The position numbers and the translations under genes were made by a program. Positions 53,231 to 61,677 of a DNA stretch of 64,000 nt are shown one piece after another (within the stretch, counting starts at the first letter, position 1; the number at the start of each line of letters is the position of its first letter). Source of the DNA: Alphaproteobacteria bacterium (GTDB taxonomy: Bacteria; Pseudomonadota; Alphaproteobacteria; Rhizobiales; Rhizobiaceae); the NCBI GenBank assembly GCA_016861165.1, contig BOKV01000016.1, forward strand, positions 38,641 to 102,640, given 5' to 3'. Below the pieces are notes generated by a model. The model saw only the letters and a program-made list of their open reading frames with translations, was not told the DNA's origin and did no database searches.

Positions 53231-53935
53231 TTGATCATCGAATCCGCCAGGCTTGCCGCCAACCAGCTGTTTGCCGCCGAGTTCCGGCACCTGTTCTGGA
53301 AGTCGATCGGCATCACGCTGCTGGTGCTGGCCGCCGCCTGGCTGGTTCTGGAAGCGCTCGTTTCAACGCTGCTGGCGCCGTTGCTGGGTCCATGGCCGTG
53401 GCTGGCGACGGCACTCGTATGGCTGACCGGGGCCGGCATGTTCGTCGGCGCTATCTTCCTGATCGCACCGGTCTCGGCGGCGCTGGCCGGCGTGTTCCAG
53501 GACGAGATCGCCGCGGCGGTCGAACGCCGCCACTACCCGGCCGACGCGCCGGGCTTGCCGCTACCGCTGCTGCCATCGATCTGGCTCAGCGCCAAGTTCC
53601 TGGCGGTGGTGGCCGCGGCCAACATCGTCGCCCTGCTGCTGGTGCTGCTGCCCGGCATCAATTTCGCCGTCTTCTTCGTGGTCAACGCCTATCTGATCGG
53701 CCGCGAATACTTCCAGTTCGCGGCAATGCGCTTCGGCGGCGAGCAACGGGCCAACGCGCTGCGGCGCGCCAACGCCACCACCATCTTCCTGGCCGGGCTG
53801 GTGATCACCGGCTTCATGGCGGTGCCGCTGCTCAACCTGGCGACGCCGCTGTTTGCCACCGCGCTGATGGTCCATCTGCACAAGCGCATCGCCGCGCGCA
53901 CGCACGGCCGTGCGCCGCTGCCGCGGGCCGCCTGA
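53231..53935 (+). CDS. EI24/CysZ-like membrane protein
   Basis: A 234-residue inner-membrane protein with about five hydrophobic segments (ITLLVLAAAWLVLEALV, ATALVWLTGAGMFVGAIFLIAPVSAAL, AANIVALLLVLLPGINFAVFFVVNAYLIGREYFQFAAMR). The NAYLIGREYFQFAAMRF stretch is characteristic of the EI24 domain family that includes the sulfate-uptake protein CysZ. Function here is not certain. The TTG start at 53231 follows ACGGAGCC; no ATG lies near. It is divergent from adenosine kinase and convergent with nth. Confidence 0.82.
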   Translation: MIIESARLAANQLFAAEFRHLFWKSIGITLLVLAAAWLVLEALVSTLLAPLLGPWPWLATALVWLTGAGMFVGAIFLIAPVSAALAGVFQDEIAAAVERRHYPADAPGLPLPLLPSIWLSAKFLAVVAAANIVALLLVLLPGINFAVFFVVNAYLIGREYFQFAAMRFGGEQRANALRRANATTIFLAGLVITGFMAVPLLNLATPLFATALMVHLHKRIAARTHGRAPLPRAA

Positions 53936-53937
53936 CA

Positions 53938-54645
53938 TCAGCCGGCGACCGGCACGACCGGCGCCGGCACGTCGCTCGTCTTGACTTCGGCCTTGCACAG
54001 ATCGGCGATGATGCAGGCCTCGCAGCGCGGCTTGCGCGCCGTGCACACATAGCGCCCGTGCAGGATCAGCCAGTGGTGGGCGTGCAGCAGGAACTCCGGC
54101 GGAATGACGCGCATGAGACCGGCCTCGACCGCGTCCGGCGTGTCGCCCGGCGCCAGGCCAAGCCGGTTGGCCAGGCGGAAGATGTGGGTGTCGACCGCGA
54201 TCGTCGGCTGGCCGAAGGCCTGCTGCAGCACGACATTGGCGGTCTTGCGGCCGACGCCCGGCAGGCTCATCAGCTTGTCGCGGTCGGCCGGCACCTCGCC
54301 GCCGAACACCTCGACCAGCCGCCGCGACAGCGCGATGACGTTCTTCGCCTTGTTGCGGTAGAGACCGATGGTGCGGATCATGTCGCGCAGCCGGTCCTCG
54401 CCCAGCGCCAGCATCCCGCGCGGCGTGTCGGCGACCTTGAACAATTCGCGTGTCGCCTTGTTGACGCCGGCATCGGTCGCCTGCGCCGACAGGACCACCG
54501 CGACCAGCAGCGTAAACGCGTTGACATGCTCCAGCTCGCCGCGCGGGGCCGGACGCTGCGTGCGGAACCGGGCGAAGATCTCGGCGATCTCGGCCTTGGA
54601 ATAGCGCGAGCGGCGCGCATGTGGGGTTTTCGTCGCCCTGGCCAA
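53938..54645 (-). CDS. nth: Endonuclease III
   Basis: A 235-residue DNA glycosylase/AP lyase that removes oxidised pyrimidines. The helix-hairpin-helix carries LPGVGRKTANVVL (catalytic Lys) and VDTHIFRLANRLGL (catalytic Asp). The C-terminal [4Fe-4S] site is CTARKPRCEACIIADLC with C-x6-C-x2-C-x5-C spacing. No ATG suits; the TTG at 54645 has AAGGA upstream and gives the expected length. It is divergent from the DUF2244 gene. Confidence 0.95.
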   Translation of the reverse strand: MARATKTPHARRSRYSKAEIAEIFARFRTQRPAPRGELEHVNAFTLLVAVVLSAQATDAGVNKATRELFKVADTPRGMLALGEDRLRDMIRTIGLYRNKAKNVIALSRRLVEVFGGEVPADRDKLMSLPGVGRKTANVVLQQAFGQPTIAVDTHIFRLANRLGLAPGDTPDAVEAGLMRVIPPEFLLHAHHWLILHGRYVCTARKPRCEACIIADLCKAEVKTSDVPAPVVPVAG

Positions 54646-54677
54646 GCAGCGGTCCTTTCCTTCGATCGAACTCCCCC

Positions 54678-54689
54678 TATAATCGTCTG
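54678..54689 (+). promoter_or_regulatory. -10 element directly before DUF2244 start
   Basis: A perfect TATAAT ends 6 bases before the ATG at 54690, which predicts a leaderless transcript. The -35 region (CTTTCC at a 17-base spacing) is weak. Confidence 0.45.
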
Positions 54690-55208
54690 ATGGACCGCCG
54701 CAACCACCCGCCACGATCCGCCGGTGCCGGTCGCCAGCCGCCGCATCCGCCGGTCTTCGCCGCACGGCTGTTCGCCCACCGCTCGCTCGGCCGGGGCGGA
54801 TACGTGGCGCTGATGGCCGTCATCGGCGGCGTCTGCCTGGCCTATGGCCTGTTCTTCCTGTCGATCGGCGCCTGGCCGGTAATGGGCTTCTTCGGCCTCG
54901 ACGTGCTGCTGGTGTGGGCCGCCTTCCGGCTCAATTATCGGGCCGCCCGCGCCTATGAGGAGGTCGCCGTGTGGCCGCACGACCTGCGCGTGCGCCAGGT
55001 CTCGGCCGGTGGCCGCGTGCGCGAGCACTCCTTCAACCCGTTCTGGACCCGCTTTCGCGTCGACCGCCACCAGGCCTACGGCATCACCCGCATGTTGCTG
55101 ACCGGCGAGGGGCGGCAACTGGCGATCGGCGGCCTGCTCAACCCCGTGGACCGCGAGAGCTTCGCGACCGCCTTCTCGACGGCATTGAGCCGGGTCAAGG
55201 GCGGCTGA
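54690..55208 (+). CDS. DUF2244 membrane protein
   Basis: A 172-residue protein with two membrane segments (VALMAVIGGVCLAYGLFFLSIGA and MGFFGLDVLLVWAAFRLNY) and a soluble C-terminal domain (YEEVAVWPHDLRVRQVSAGGRVREHSFNPFWTRFRV and LLTGEGRQLAIGGLLNPVDRESFATAFSTAL). This matches the DUF2244 family, common next to nth in alphaproteobacteria. Function is unknown. ATG 54690 lies just after a TATAAT, suggesting the mRNA has little or no leader. Confidence 0.88.
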   Translation: MDRRNHPPRSAGAGRQPPHPPVFAARLFAHRSLGRGGYVALMAVIGGVCLAYGLFFLSIGAWPVMGFFGLDVLLVWAAFRLNYRAARAYEEVAVWPHDLRVRQVSAGGRVREHSFNPFWTRFRVDRHQAYGITRMLLTGEGRQLAIGGLLNPVDRESFATAFSTALSRVKGG

Positions 55209-55299
55209 GGGCGCCAGCGCCCGGCAAGAAACGGGTGGCATGGCAAGCCCGTCGGCCACTAGATTGACGGGCAGCCAACCGAGCGGGAAGCCTGAGCCC

Positions 55300-56163
55300 A
55301 TGTCCTTCATCGATCCGGAGACCGGCGGCGACTATCAGACGGTGCGCCGCTGCATCGAACTCATCACCGAGAACTGGCGCCAGCAGCCACGGCTGGAAGA
55401 ACTGGCGCTCGCCGTCGGCAAGTCGCCGACCCAGCTCCAGAAGGTATTCACCCGCTGGGCCGGGCTGTCGCCGAAGGCCTTCCTGCAGGCGGTGACACTC
55501 GACCACGCCAAGCGGCTGCTCGCCGGCGACATGCCCATCCTCGAGGCAAGCTACGAACTGGGCCTGTCCGGCCCCGGCCGGCTGCACGACCTGTTCGTCA
55601 CCCATGAGGCGATGTCGCCCGGCGCCTACAAGGCGCGCGGCGCCGGCGTGACCATACGCTACGGCTTCCACGGCTCGCCGTTCGGCCAGGCCCTGGTGAT
55701 GGCGACAGAGCGCGGGCTGTGCGGCATGGCGTTCTGCGATCCCGGCGGCGAGCGCGCGACGCTCGCAGACATGTGTTCACGCTGGCCGGAGGCCACCTAT
55801 GTCGAGGACCGGGCGGCAACCGCCGCTTATGCCGAACGGGCGTTCGATCCCGGCCGCTGGCGCGCCGACGACCCGATGCGCGTCGTCCTCATCGGCAGCG
55901 ATTTCGAGATCCGGGTGTGGGAGGGGCTGCTCGGCATCCCGGTCGGCACCGCGACCTGCTATTCGGCGCTGGCCGACGGCATCGGTGCGTCCAACGCGCC
56001 GCGCGCGGTCGGCCGGGCGGTCGGCCGCAACCCCGTCTCCTTCGTCGTGCCGTGCCACCGCGTCGTCGGCAAGTCGGGTGCGCTGACCGGCTATCACTGG
56101 GGGCTGACGCGCAAGCGGGCGATGCTCGGCTGGGAGGCGGGCATCAGCGCGCTGGCCGCCTGA
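55300..56163 (+). CDS. Ada-like AraC regulator/O6-methylguanine-DNA methyltransferase
   Basis: A 287-residue protein. The N-terminal AraC-type helix-turn-helix (about residues 14-112: RLEELALAVGKSPTQLQKVFTRWAGLSPKAFLQ) is fused to an alkyltransferase domain with the active-site motif PCHRVVGKSGALTGYHWG (acceptor C252). The zinc-binding N-terminal domain of E. coli Ada, which takes methyl groups from phosphotriesters, is absent. It can probably repair O6-alkylguanine, but the trigger for regulation must differ from the classic Ada. It follows DUF2244 on the same strand. Confidence 0.93.
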   Translation: MSFIDPETGGDYQTVRRCIELITENWRQQPRLEELALAVGKSPTQLQKVFTRWAGLSPKAFLQAVTLDHAKRLLAGDMPILEASYELGLSGPGRLHDLFVTHEAMSPGAYKARGAGVTIRYGFHGSPFGQALVMATERGLCGMAFCDPGGERATLADMCSRWPEATYVEDRAATAAYAERAFDPGRWRADDPMRVVLIGSDFEIRVWEGLLGIPVGTATCYSALADGIGASNAPRAVGRAVGRNPVSFVVPCHRVVGKSGALTGYHWGLTRKRAMLGWEAGISALAA

Positions 56164-56332
56164 CCGGCGCGGCGGGCCATTTGCCGAATGTTTACCGATC
56201 GCCGCGCATCATCGGCACGGGCTGTCGGAGGGGCGGGCAGACGCAAGCTTCCCCAAATTGACTTGGCACGGCCCGAGGCGTAGTTTCCGCCGACAGGGGC
56301 TGGCTCGGGTTTTCGCGTGGAGGCTGGTTACC

Positions 56333-57019
56333 ATGCGCAGCGCATTGATGAACCTGGCGGGCGGCGTTGCCCTCGCCGTGGCGGCGAGCATGGCCGTTTC
56401 CGGCTGCACGCAGACGGCGACCTCGACCTCGGCGGCCGCGCTGGCGCGGCCGGATCGCTCCAACTACAACTACACCGGTGAGGTCTACCTGCTGCGCGGC
56501 CTGGCCAACGTCTTTTCCACCGGCCTTGACGAGATCAACGAGAAGTTCCGCCGGCGCGGCGTCAACAGCCGGGTCGACAACCACTCGATCTGGCAGGTGT
56601 GGGCCGACGAGATCGTCGCGCGCGAGCAGCGCGGCGCCGTTTCCCATCCGGTCATCATCATGGGCCATTCGCTCGGCGGCAATGCCAGCGTGCAGATGGC
56701 GCGCTATCTGGGCGACCGCGGCGTAAAGGTTGCCTATGTTGTCGCCTTCGACCCGACCATCACCACCGAGCCGGGGCCGAATGTCGACGAGGTCGTCAAC
56801 TACTTCCTGCCCAACGGCCGCAAGGGCAAGGACCACAACATCGTGGTCGAGGGGCCCGGCTTCACCGGCACGCTGGTCAACTACGACGTGACGCCGATGG
56901 CCGACATCAACCATTTCAACGTCGAGAAGAGCCCGGAACTGCAGGTGCGCGTCATCACCAAGGCGATCTCGCTGATGAAGCCGCGCTCGACCGGGCTGGA
57001 GCCCGGCGCCAACCGCTGA
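56333..57019 (+). CDS. Lipoprotein with alpha/beta-hydrolase fold
   Basis: A 228-residue probable lipoprotein with a lipobox (SMAVSGCTQ) at about residue 24. It has an alpha/beta-hydrolase core: IIMGHSLGGNASVQMARYL supplies the GxSxG nucleophile elbow. VAFDPTITTEPGPNVDEVVNYF and ADINHFNV may contribute the acid and histidine. It resembles the thioesterase/lipase-like proteins of rhizobia; the substrate is unknown. ATG 56333 follows GGAGG. Confidence 0.82.
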   Translation: MRSALMNLAGGVALAVAASMAVSGCTQTATSTSAAALARPDRSNYNYTGEVYLLRGLANVFSTGLDEINEKFRRRGVNSRVDNHSIWQVWADEIVAREQRGAVSHPVIIMGHSLGGNASVQMARYLGDRGVKVAYVVAFDPTITTEPGPNVDEVVNYFLPNGRKGKDHNIVVEGPGFTGTLVNYDVTPMADINHFNVEKSPELQVRVITKAISLMKPRSTGLEPGANR

Positions 57020-57067
57020 TCGTCGCGGCGCCATTTGCGCCGTCGGCACCACCCTGCGGATCGACGC

Positions 57068-57586
57068 TCAATCGCCGGCGATGCGTTCGAGCCCGGCGGG
57101 CAGAACAAGCCCGGCGGCCTCGTGATGCTGCAATACGCGTTCGAGCCGGCCGGCGGCGGCGCGCGCGAAGCGCAGCGTCAGCGCCCGGCGGGTGGCACCG
57201 GCGAGTGTACCTTCCCGTGACGGCCGCACGATCTCGGCGCCGTAGGCGTCGGCGACGATCAGCCCTTCGCTCTCCGGGAAGATGGCGGGCGGCACGTCGG
57301 GCAGCGTGGCGAAATAGAAATGGTCGCAATGGGCGAGATAGTCCGGCCATTTGGCATCGGCGCGGAAATCCTCGATCGAGGACTTGATCTCGATGATGGC
57401 GAACCTGCCCCTTGCGTCCATGCCGACGAGGTCGGCGCGCCGGCCCGACGCCAGCGGCAGTTCGGCGACGACGGCGATGCCGGCCGCCTGGAGCAGCCTC
57501 GTCACGCCGCGGCGCACGGCAAGCGCGCGGTCGGACTGGCGGCCATCGGTCAGCGGGTCGGTCGGCTTGAGATCGATCAGCGGCAT
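57068..57586 (-). CDS. mmcB: MmcB family DNA repair protein
   Basis: A 172-residue PD-(D/E)XK-like nuclease-fold protein. It is similar to MmcB of Caulobacter, a DNA-damage-induced protein found almost only in alphaproteobacteria. The core is LPLASGRRADLVGMDARGRFAIIEIKSSIEDFRADAKWPDYLAHCDHFYFA, where the E-I-K and upstream D match the nuclease motif. ATG 57586 (MPLIDLKPTDPL) is chosen over the ORF-track start 12 codons upstream. It lies among DNA repair genes (mutS, nth, Ada-like). Confidence 0.88.
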   Translation of the reverse strand: MPLIDLKPTDPLTDGRQSDRALAVRRGVTRLLQAAGIAVVAELPLASGRRADLVGMDARGRFAIIEIKSSIEDFRADAKWPDYLAHCDHFYFATLPDVPPAIFPESEGLIVADAYGAEIVRPSREGTLAGATRRALTLRFARAAAGRLERVLQHHEAAGLVLPAGLERIAGD

Positions 57587-57648
57587 CGTGGTGAACGTAT
57601 CATGAACGAGTCGTCGGCGCAAACCCGAGGCCGGCGCCGTTCATGCGT

Positions 57649-59811
57649 TCAGCCCCGTGCCTTCTTCTCGCGCCGGCGCCGGTGCAGGATCGGCTCGGTG
57701 TAGCCGTTGGGCTGGCCCGCGCCCTCGAACACCAGGTCACACGCCGCCTTGAAGGCGATCGACGATTCGAAGTCGGGCGCCATCGGCCGGTAGTGCGGAT
57801 CGCCGGCATTCTGGCCGTCGACGACGGCCGCCATGCGCCGCATCGTCGCCCGCACCTGTTCCTTCGAACACACCCCGTGGCGCAGCCAGTTGGCGATGTG
57901 CTGGCTGGAGATGCGCAGCGTGGCGCGGTCCTCCATCAGGCCGACATCGTTGATGTCGGGCACCTTGGAGCAGCCGACGCCCTGATCGACCCAGCGCACG
58001 ACATAGCCTAGGATGCCCTGGGCGTTGTTGTCGAGTTCCTGCTGGATGTCGCCGGGGCTCCAGTTCGGCCGCGACGCCACCGGCACCGAAAGGATGTCGG
58101 AAAGCCTGGCGCGCGGCCGCGCCTTGAGGCCGTCCTGCACCGCCGCCACATCGACGTGGTGATAATGGGTGGCGTGCAGGGTCGCCGCCGTCGGCGATGG
58201 CACCCAAGCGGTGCTGGCGCCCACCCTGGGATGGCCGATCTTCTGCTCCAGCATCGCCGCCATCAGGTCGGGCATCGCCCACATGCCCTTGCCGATCTGG
58301 GCGCGGCCCCTGAGACCGCAGGCGAGCCCGATATCGACGTTCCAGTCCTCGTAGGCGCGAATCCAGGCCGACTGCTTCATGTCGCCCTTGCGGATCATCG
58401 GCCCGGCCTCCATCGAGGTGTGGATCTCATCGCCGGTACGGTCGAGGAAGCCGGTGTTGATGAAGACGACGCGCGAGGCGGCGGCGCGGATGCATTCCTT
58501 GAGATTGACGGTGGTGCGCCGCTCCTCGTCCATGATGCCCATCTTCAGCGTGTCGGGGGCAAGGCCCAGCGCCTGCTCGACCCGGGCAAACAGCGTGGCG
58601 GCGAAGGCGACCTCCTCGGGCCCGTGCATCTTCGGCTTGACGATGTAGACCGAGCCGGCGCGCGAATTGGCCCGCCGACCGGCCGGCCCGACATCATGCA
58701 GCGCGATCATCGCCGTCATCATCGCGTCCATGATCCCCTCGGGGATCTCGGCGCCGTCGGCGTCGAGGATCGCCGGATTGGTCATCAGGTGGCCGACATT
58801 CCTGACGAGCATCAGCGAGCGGCCGGGCAGTGTGAACGCCTTGCCGTCGGGGGCCGAATAGTCGCGGTCGGGGTTGAGCCGGCGGGTCATCCGGCGTCCG
58901 CCCTTGTCGAATGTATCCGCCAGGTCACCCTTCATCAGGCCGAGCCAGTTGCGGTAGGCGACGACCTTGTCGGCGGCGTCGACAGCGGCCACCGAATCCT
59001 CGCAGTCCTGGATGGTGGTGAGCGCCGCCTCCAGCACGACATCGGCGATGCCGGCCGGGTCGTCCCGACCGATGGCATGATCGCGATCGATGACGATCTC
59101 GACGTGTAGCCCGTGGTTGCGCAGCAATACCGCAGTCGGCGCCGCCGCCGGGCCGCGATAGCCGGCCAATTGCGACGGATCGGCCAGGTGGGCGGCGCCG
59201 CCCGGAACCGCCACCTCGAGCCGCCCGCCGCCAACACGCATGGCACCTGCCGACGCCCAGCCTTGGCCGCCAGCGAGCGGACAGACATCGTCGAGGAACG
59301 CCTTTGCCCAGGCGATGACGCGGGCGCCGCGATGCGGATCGTAGCCGCCCGCCGTCGGCGCCTCGCCCAGCGCGTCGGTGCCGTAGAGCGCGTCATAGAG
59401 CGAACCCCAGCGGGCATTGGCGGCGTTGAGAGCGTAGCGGGCGTTCATCACCGGCACGACCAGTTGCGGCCCGGCGATCGTGGCGATCTCCGGGTCGACA
59501 TTGGCCGTCGTGACCGCGAAATCGGGACCCTCCGGCACGATGTAGCCGATCTGTCGCAGGAAGGCCTCGTATTCGGCCATCGTGTAGCCGCCACCGCGCC
59601 GTTGGCGGTGCCAATGGTCGATCGCCGCCTGCAGTTCGTCGCGCCGGGCCAGGAGCCCGCGGTTGACCGGCGTCAGCTCGGCGAGGACGTCGGCGAGGGC
59701 CTGCCAGAAACGCTCCGGCGAAATCCGCGTGCCGGGTAGCGCCTCGTCATTGACGAAGCGATGGAGCACCGGGTCGACCCGCAACCCCGCAACTTCGACA
59801 CGCTCGGCCAT
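57649..59811 (-). CDS. glcB: Malate synthase G
   Basis: A 720-residue monomeric malate synthase G that condenses glyoxylate with acetyl-CoA. Family segments are [25 protein letters not shown] (N-terminus), [57 protein letters not shown] and [44 protein letters not shown] follows. ATG 59811 follows GGAAGG; the ORF-track extension is unsupported. No isocitrate lyase gene is present. It is divergent from an ArsR regulator. Confidence 0.97.
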   Translation of the reverse strand: MAERVEVAGLRVDPVLHRFVNDEALPGTRISPERFWQALADVLAELTPVNRGLLARRDELQAAIDHWHRQRRGGGYTMAEYEAFLRQIGYIVPEGPDFAVTTANVDPEIATIAGPQLVVPVMNARYALNAANARWGSLYDALYGTDALGEAPTAGGYDPHRGARVIAWAKAFLDDVCPLAGGQGWASAGAMRVGGGRLEVAVPGGAAHLADPSQLAGYRGPAAAPTAVLLRNHGLHVEIVIDRDHAIGRDDPAGIADVVLEAALTTIQDCEDSVAAVDAADKVVAYRNWLGLMKGDLADTFDKGGRRMTRRLNPDRDYSAPDGKAFTLPGRSLMLVRNVGHLMTNPAILDADGAEIPEGIMDAMMTAMIALHDVGPAGRRANSRAGSVYIVKPKMHGPEEVAFAATLFARVEQALGLAPDTLKMGIMDEERRTTVNLKECIRAAASRVVFINTGFLDRTGDEIHTSMEAGPMIRKGDMKQSAWIRAYEDWNVDIGLACGLRGRAQIGKGMWAMPDLMAAMLEQKIGHPRVGASTAWVPSPTAATLHATHYHHVDVAAVQDGLKARPRARLSDILSVPVASRPNWSPGDIQQELDNNAQGILGYVVRWVDQGVGCSKVPDINDVGLMEDRATLRISSQHIANWLRHGVCSKEQVRATMRRMAAVVDGQNAGDPHYRPMAPDFESSIAFKAACDLVFEGAGQPNGYTEPILHRRRREKKARG

Positions 59812-59903
59812 CCGCCTTCCTTTCGCGCTGGTCTTCGGCTGGCGCACTGGTAGCGAAATCAGCCCGCCTGTCAATTGCAGGCACTGGCGGCCATTCGGCC
59901 GCA

Positions 59904-59938
59904 TTGCAATTCAATTAGCTATCGCTAATATAATGGCC
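59904..59938 (+). promoter_or_regulatory. Promoter/operator of the arsR-family gene
   Basis: TTGCAA (59904-59909) with TAATAT or TATAAT downstream forms a plausible promoter. A perfect inverted repeat ATTAGC-TATC-GCTAAT (59914-59929) lies in the spacer, the type of site used by ArsR-family repressors. The -10 abuts the start codon. Confidence 0.6.
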
Positions 59939-60235
59939 ATGAACATCGCCGAACTCGAACAGAATGCCGCCCAGGCCGCCGATCTCCTGGGAGCGATGGC
60001 CAATCGGCGGCGCCTTGTCGTGCTGTGCCGGCTCGTCGACGGCGAGAAGAGCGTCAACGCGCTGGCCGAGAGCGTCGGCCTCAGCCAGTCGGCCCTGTCG
60101 CAGCATCTGGCCAGGCTGCGCGAGAAGGGCCTGGTGGCGACCCGGCGCGACGCGCAGACGATCTACTACCGCATCGCCAGCGAGGAAGTGCGCCGCGTCC
60201 TGTCAACGCTCTACGGCCTCTATTGCGCCCGCTAG
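59933..60235 (+). CDS. ArsR-family transcriptional regulator
   Basis: A 100-residue winged-helix regulator. The core LLGAMANRRRLVVLCRLVDGEKSVNALAESVGLSQSALSQHLARLREKGLVATRRDAQTIYYRIASEEVRRVLSTLYGLYC has the ArsR recognition helix. No metal-binding CxC is present in helix 3, though one Cys lies mid-protein and another at the end. That pattern fits the NolR/BigR-like group more than metal sensors. Starts at 59933 and 59939 are both ATG. Its operator lies in the promoter it shares with no other gene except possibly glcB. Confidence 0.88.
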   Translation: MAMNIAELEQNAAQAADLLGAMANRRRLVVLCRLVDGEKSVNALAESVGLSQSALSQHLARLREKGLVATRRDAQTIYYRIASEEVRRVLSTLYGLYCAR

Positions 60236-60274
60236 TGCGGGGCATGCGGCCGCGACAGCAGTGGTTCTTCTCCG

Positions 60275-60302
60275 TTGAACGGTTGTCGCCGGCATCCCAT
60301 AT
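60275..60302 (+). promoter_or_regulatory. RpoH-like promoter of hsp20
   Basis: GTTGAAC, 14 bases, then TCCCATAT closely matches the classic heat-shock sigma-32 consensus CTTGAAA-N14-CCCCATnT. The predicted start lies about 115 bases before the hsp20 ATG. Confidence 0.6.
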
Positions 60303-60385
60303 TGACGCCAGCGGAGTGCCGATGAGCGGGCTTCGCTTGCGAGTTGCTGAAGGGTGGCGATGGCGTTTATCGCATCGCGAAGATC

Positions 60386-60423
60386 GGCAGTGCCACCCCG
60401 TTGGACTTGGGAAAGGCATTGCC
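60386..60423 (+). promoter_or_regulatory. Hairpin covering hsp20 Shine-Dalgarno (candidate RNA thermometer)
   Basis: GGCAGTGCC (60386-60394) pairs with GGCATTGCC (60415-60423) over 9 bp with one G-U pair, ending exactly at the ATG. Inside, CCC can pair with the GGG of the Shine-Dalgarno GGGAAAGG. The ribosome-binding site would be hidden at low temperature. Confidence 0.6.
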
Positions 60424-60852
60424 ATGACGCGACTGGCCGGATTTTCGAGCCCCCTGTTGCTCGGCTTCGACGAACTGGAGCGCATGCTGGAGCGCGTGTC
60501 GAAGGCGTCCGGAGACGGCTATCCGCCCTACAATATCGAGCGCATACGGGCGACGAACGGTCAGCCCGAGATGCTGCGCATCACGCTCGCCATTGCCGGC
60601 TTCACCGAGGCCGACCTCGACATCACGCTGGAACGCAACCAGCTCACGGTGCGCGGCAAGCAGCAGGAGGACGCCGAGCGCGAATTCCTGCACCGCGGCA
60701 TCGCCGCGCGCCAGTTCCAGCGCTCCTTCGTGCTGGCTGAGGGTATCGAGATCGCCGGCGCGACGCTGGAGAACGGACTTCTGTCGATCAATCTGACCCG
60801 CAACGAGCCGGAATCGGTCGTGCGCAAGATCGTGATCTCGGCCGGGCGCTGA
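60424..60852 (+). CDS. Small heat shock protein Hsp20
   Basis: A 142-residue alpha-crystallin-domain chaperone. The N-terminal SSPLLLGFDELERMLERV and PPYNIERI precede the core LRITLAIAGFTEADLDITLERNQLTVRGK, AARQFQRSFVLAEGIEIAGATLENGLLSINL. The C-terminal IxI-like tail is weak. It holds unfolded proteins for refolding. The 5' region has a heat-shock promoter and a hairpin. It pairs with the DUF1150 gene, 32 bases downstream. Confidence 0.94.
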   Translation: MTRLAGFSSPLLLGFDELERMLERVSKASGDGYPPYNIERIRATNGQPEMLRITLAIAGFTEADLDITLERNQLTVRGKQQEDAEREFLHRGIAARQFQRSFVLAEGIEIAGATLENGLLSINLTRNEPESVVRKIVISAGR

Positions 60853-60884
60853 GCCGTCGAACCACACTGGCAATGGAGCGTAAC

Positions 60885-61142
60885 ATGCGTCACGAAACCG
60901 AATTCAAGCCCATCAGCACGGACGAGCTGGCCCAGATCGGCAATGGCCACATCGCCTATTTGCGGCAACTGGCCGGCAGCGAGATCGCGGAGGCCTTCCC
61001 CAACCTCGTCCAGATCGACCCGAACGTGAAGGTGTGGGCGCTGTTCGGCGCCGACGGCACACCGATCGCGATCGCCGACGATGCTGGCGGGGCGCTGTCG
61101 ACCGCCTTTCAGAACAACCTGCTGCCGGTCGCCGTGCACTGA
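60885..61142 (+). CDS. DUF1150 family protein
   Basis: An 85-residue protein, MRHETEFKPISTDELAQIGNGHIAYLRQLAGSEIAEAFPNLVQID, typical of DUF1150, a small soluble family nearly always found next to hsp20 in alphaproteobacteria. Function is unknown; a role in the heat response is implied by position. ATG 60885 has GGAG 7 bases upstream; the ATG at 60873 lacks one. Confidence 0.93.
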   Translation: MRHETEFKPISTDELAQIGNGHIAYLRQLAGSEIAEAFPNLVQIDPNVKVWALFGADGTPIAIADDAGGALSTAFQNNLLPVAVH

Positions 61143-61162
61143 GCCCGGCGCGTCGCCCGCCT

Positions 61163-61627
61163 TCAGGCGGCGTCGGAGGCCGGGCCGTGGGTGAGCAGCG
61201 AATAGATGGCGTTGGCGCCCGCCGTCTCGCGCAGCTTGCGAACCTTGTCAGGCTCGCGCATCACGCGGGCGATGCGGGCCAGCGCCTTGAGATGATCGGC
61301 GCCCGCCCCTTCCGGCGCCAGCAGCAGGAAGACCATGTCGACCGGCTGATCGTCCAGCGCCTCGAAATCGATCGGCTTGTCCAGCCGGGCGAACAGGCCG
61401 GTGATGCGCTTGAGACCGGGCAGCTTGCCATGCGGGATGGCGATGCCGTTGCCGACCCCGGTCGAACCCAGGCGCTCGCGCTGCAACAGCGTGTCGAAAA
61501 TCTGGCGCGCAGAGATGCCGGTCTTGGCTTCGGCCTTCTCGGCCAGGTCCTGGAGCAGCTGACGCTTGGAACTCGTCCGCAGCGACGGAAGAATGTCGTC
61601 CGGACCGAGGAGATCGCTGAGATCCAT
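61163..61627 (-). CDS. ptsN: PTS IIA-like nitrogen regulatory protein PtsN
   Basis: A 154-residue EIIA-Ntr protein of the nitrogen phosphotransferase system. The phospho-accepting histidine is in IAIPHGKLPGLKRI, preceded by QLLQDLAEKAEAKTGISARQIFDTLLQRERLGSTGVGNG. It regulates potassium and nitrogen physiology through its phosphorylation state. ATG 61627 or the adjacent ATG 61630 are both possible. It is 50 bases downstream of hpf, part of the conserved rpoN-hpf-ptsN cluster. Confidence 0.95.
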   Translation of the reverse strand: MDLSDLLGPDDILPSLRTSSKRQLLQDLAEKAEAKTGISARQIFDTLLQRERLGSTGVGNGIAIPHGKLPGLKRITGLFARLDKPIDFEALDDQPVDMVFLLLAPEGAGADHLKALARIARVMREPDKVRKLRETAGANAIYSLLTHGPASDAA

Positions 61628-61677
61628 CATATTGTCCTTCTCGGGCCGGCGCGAGCCGCGCCAGACCCTGACCTGCT

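Noticed and set aside
60340-60380. Classical ROSE element before hsp20
   Set aside because: TTGCT occurs at about 60349 but does not pair with the Shine-Dalgarno; the hairpin at 60386-60423 is the better candidate.
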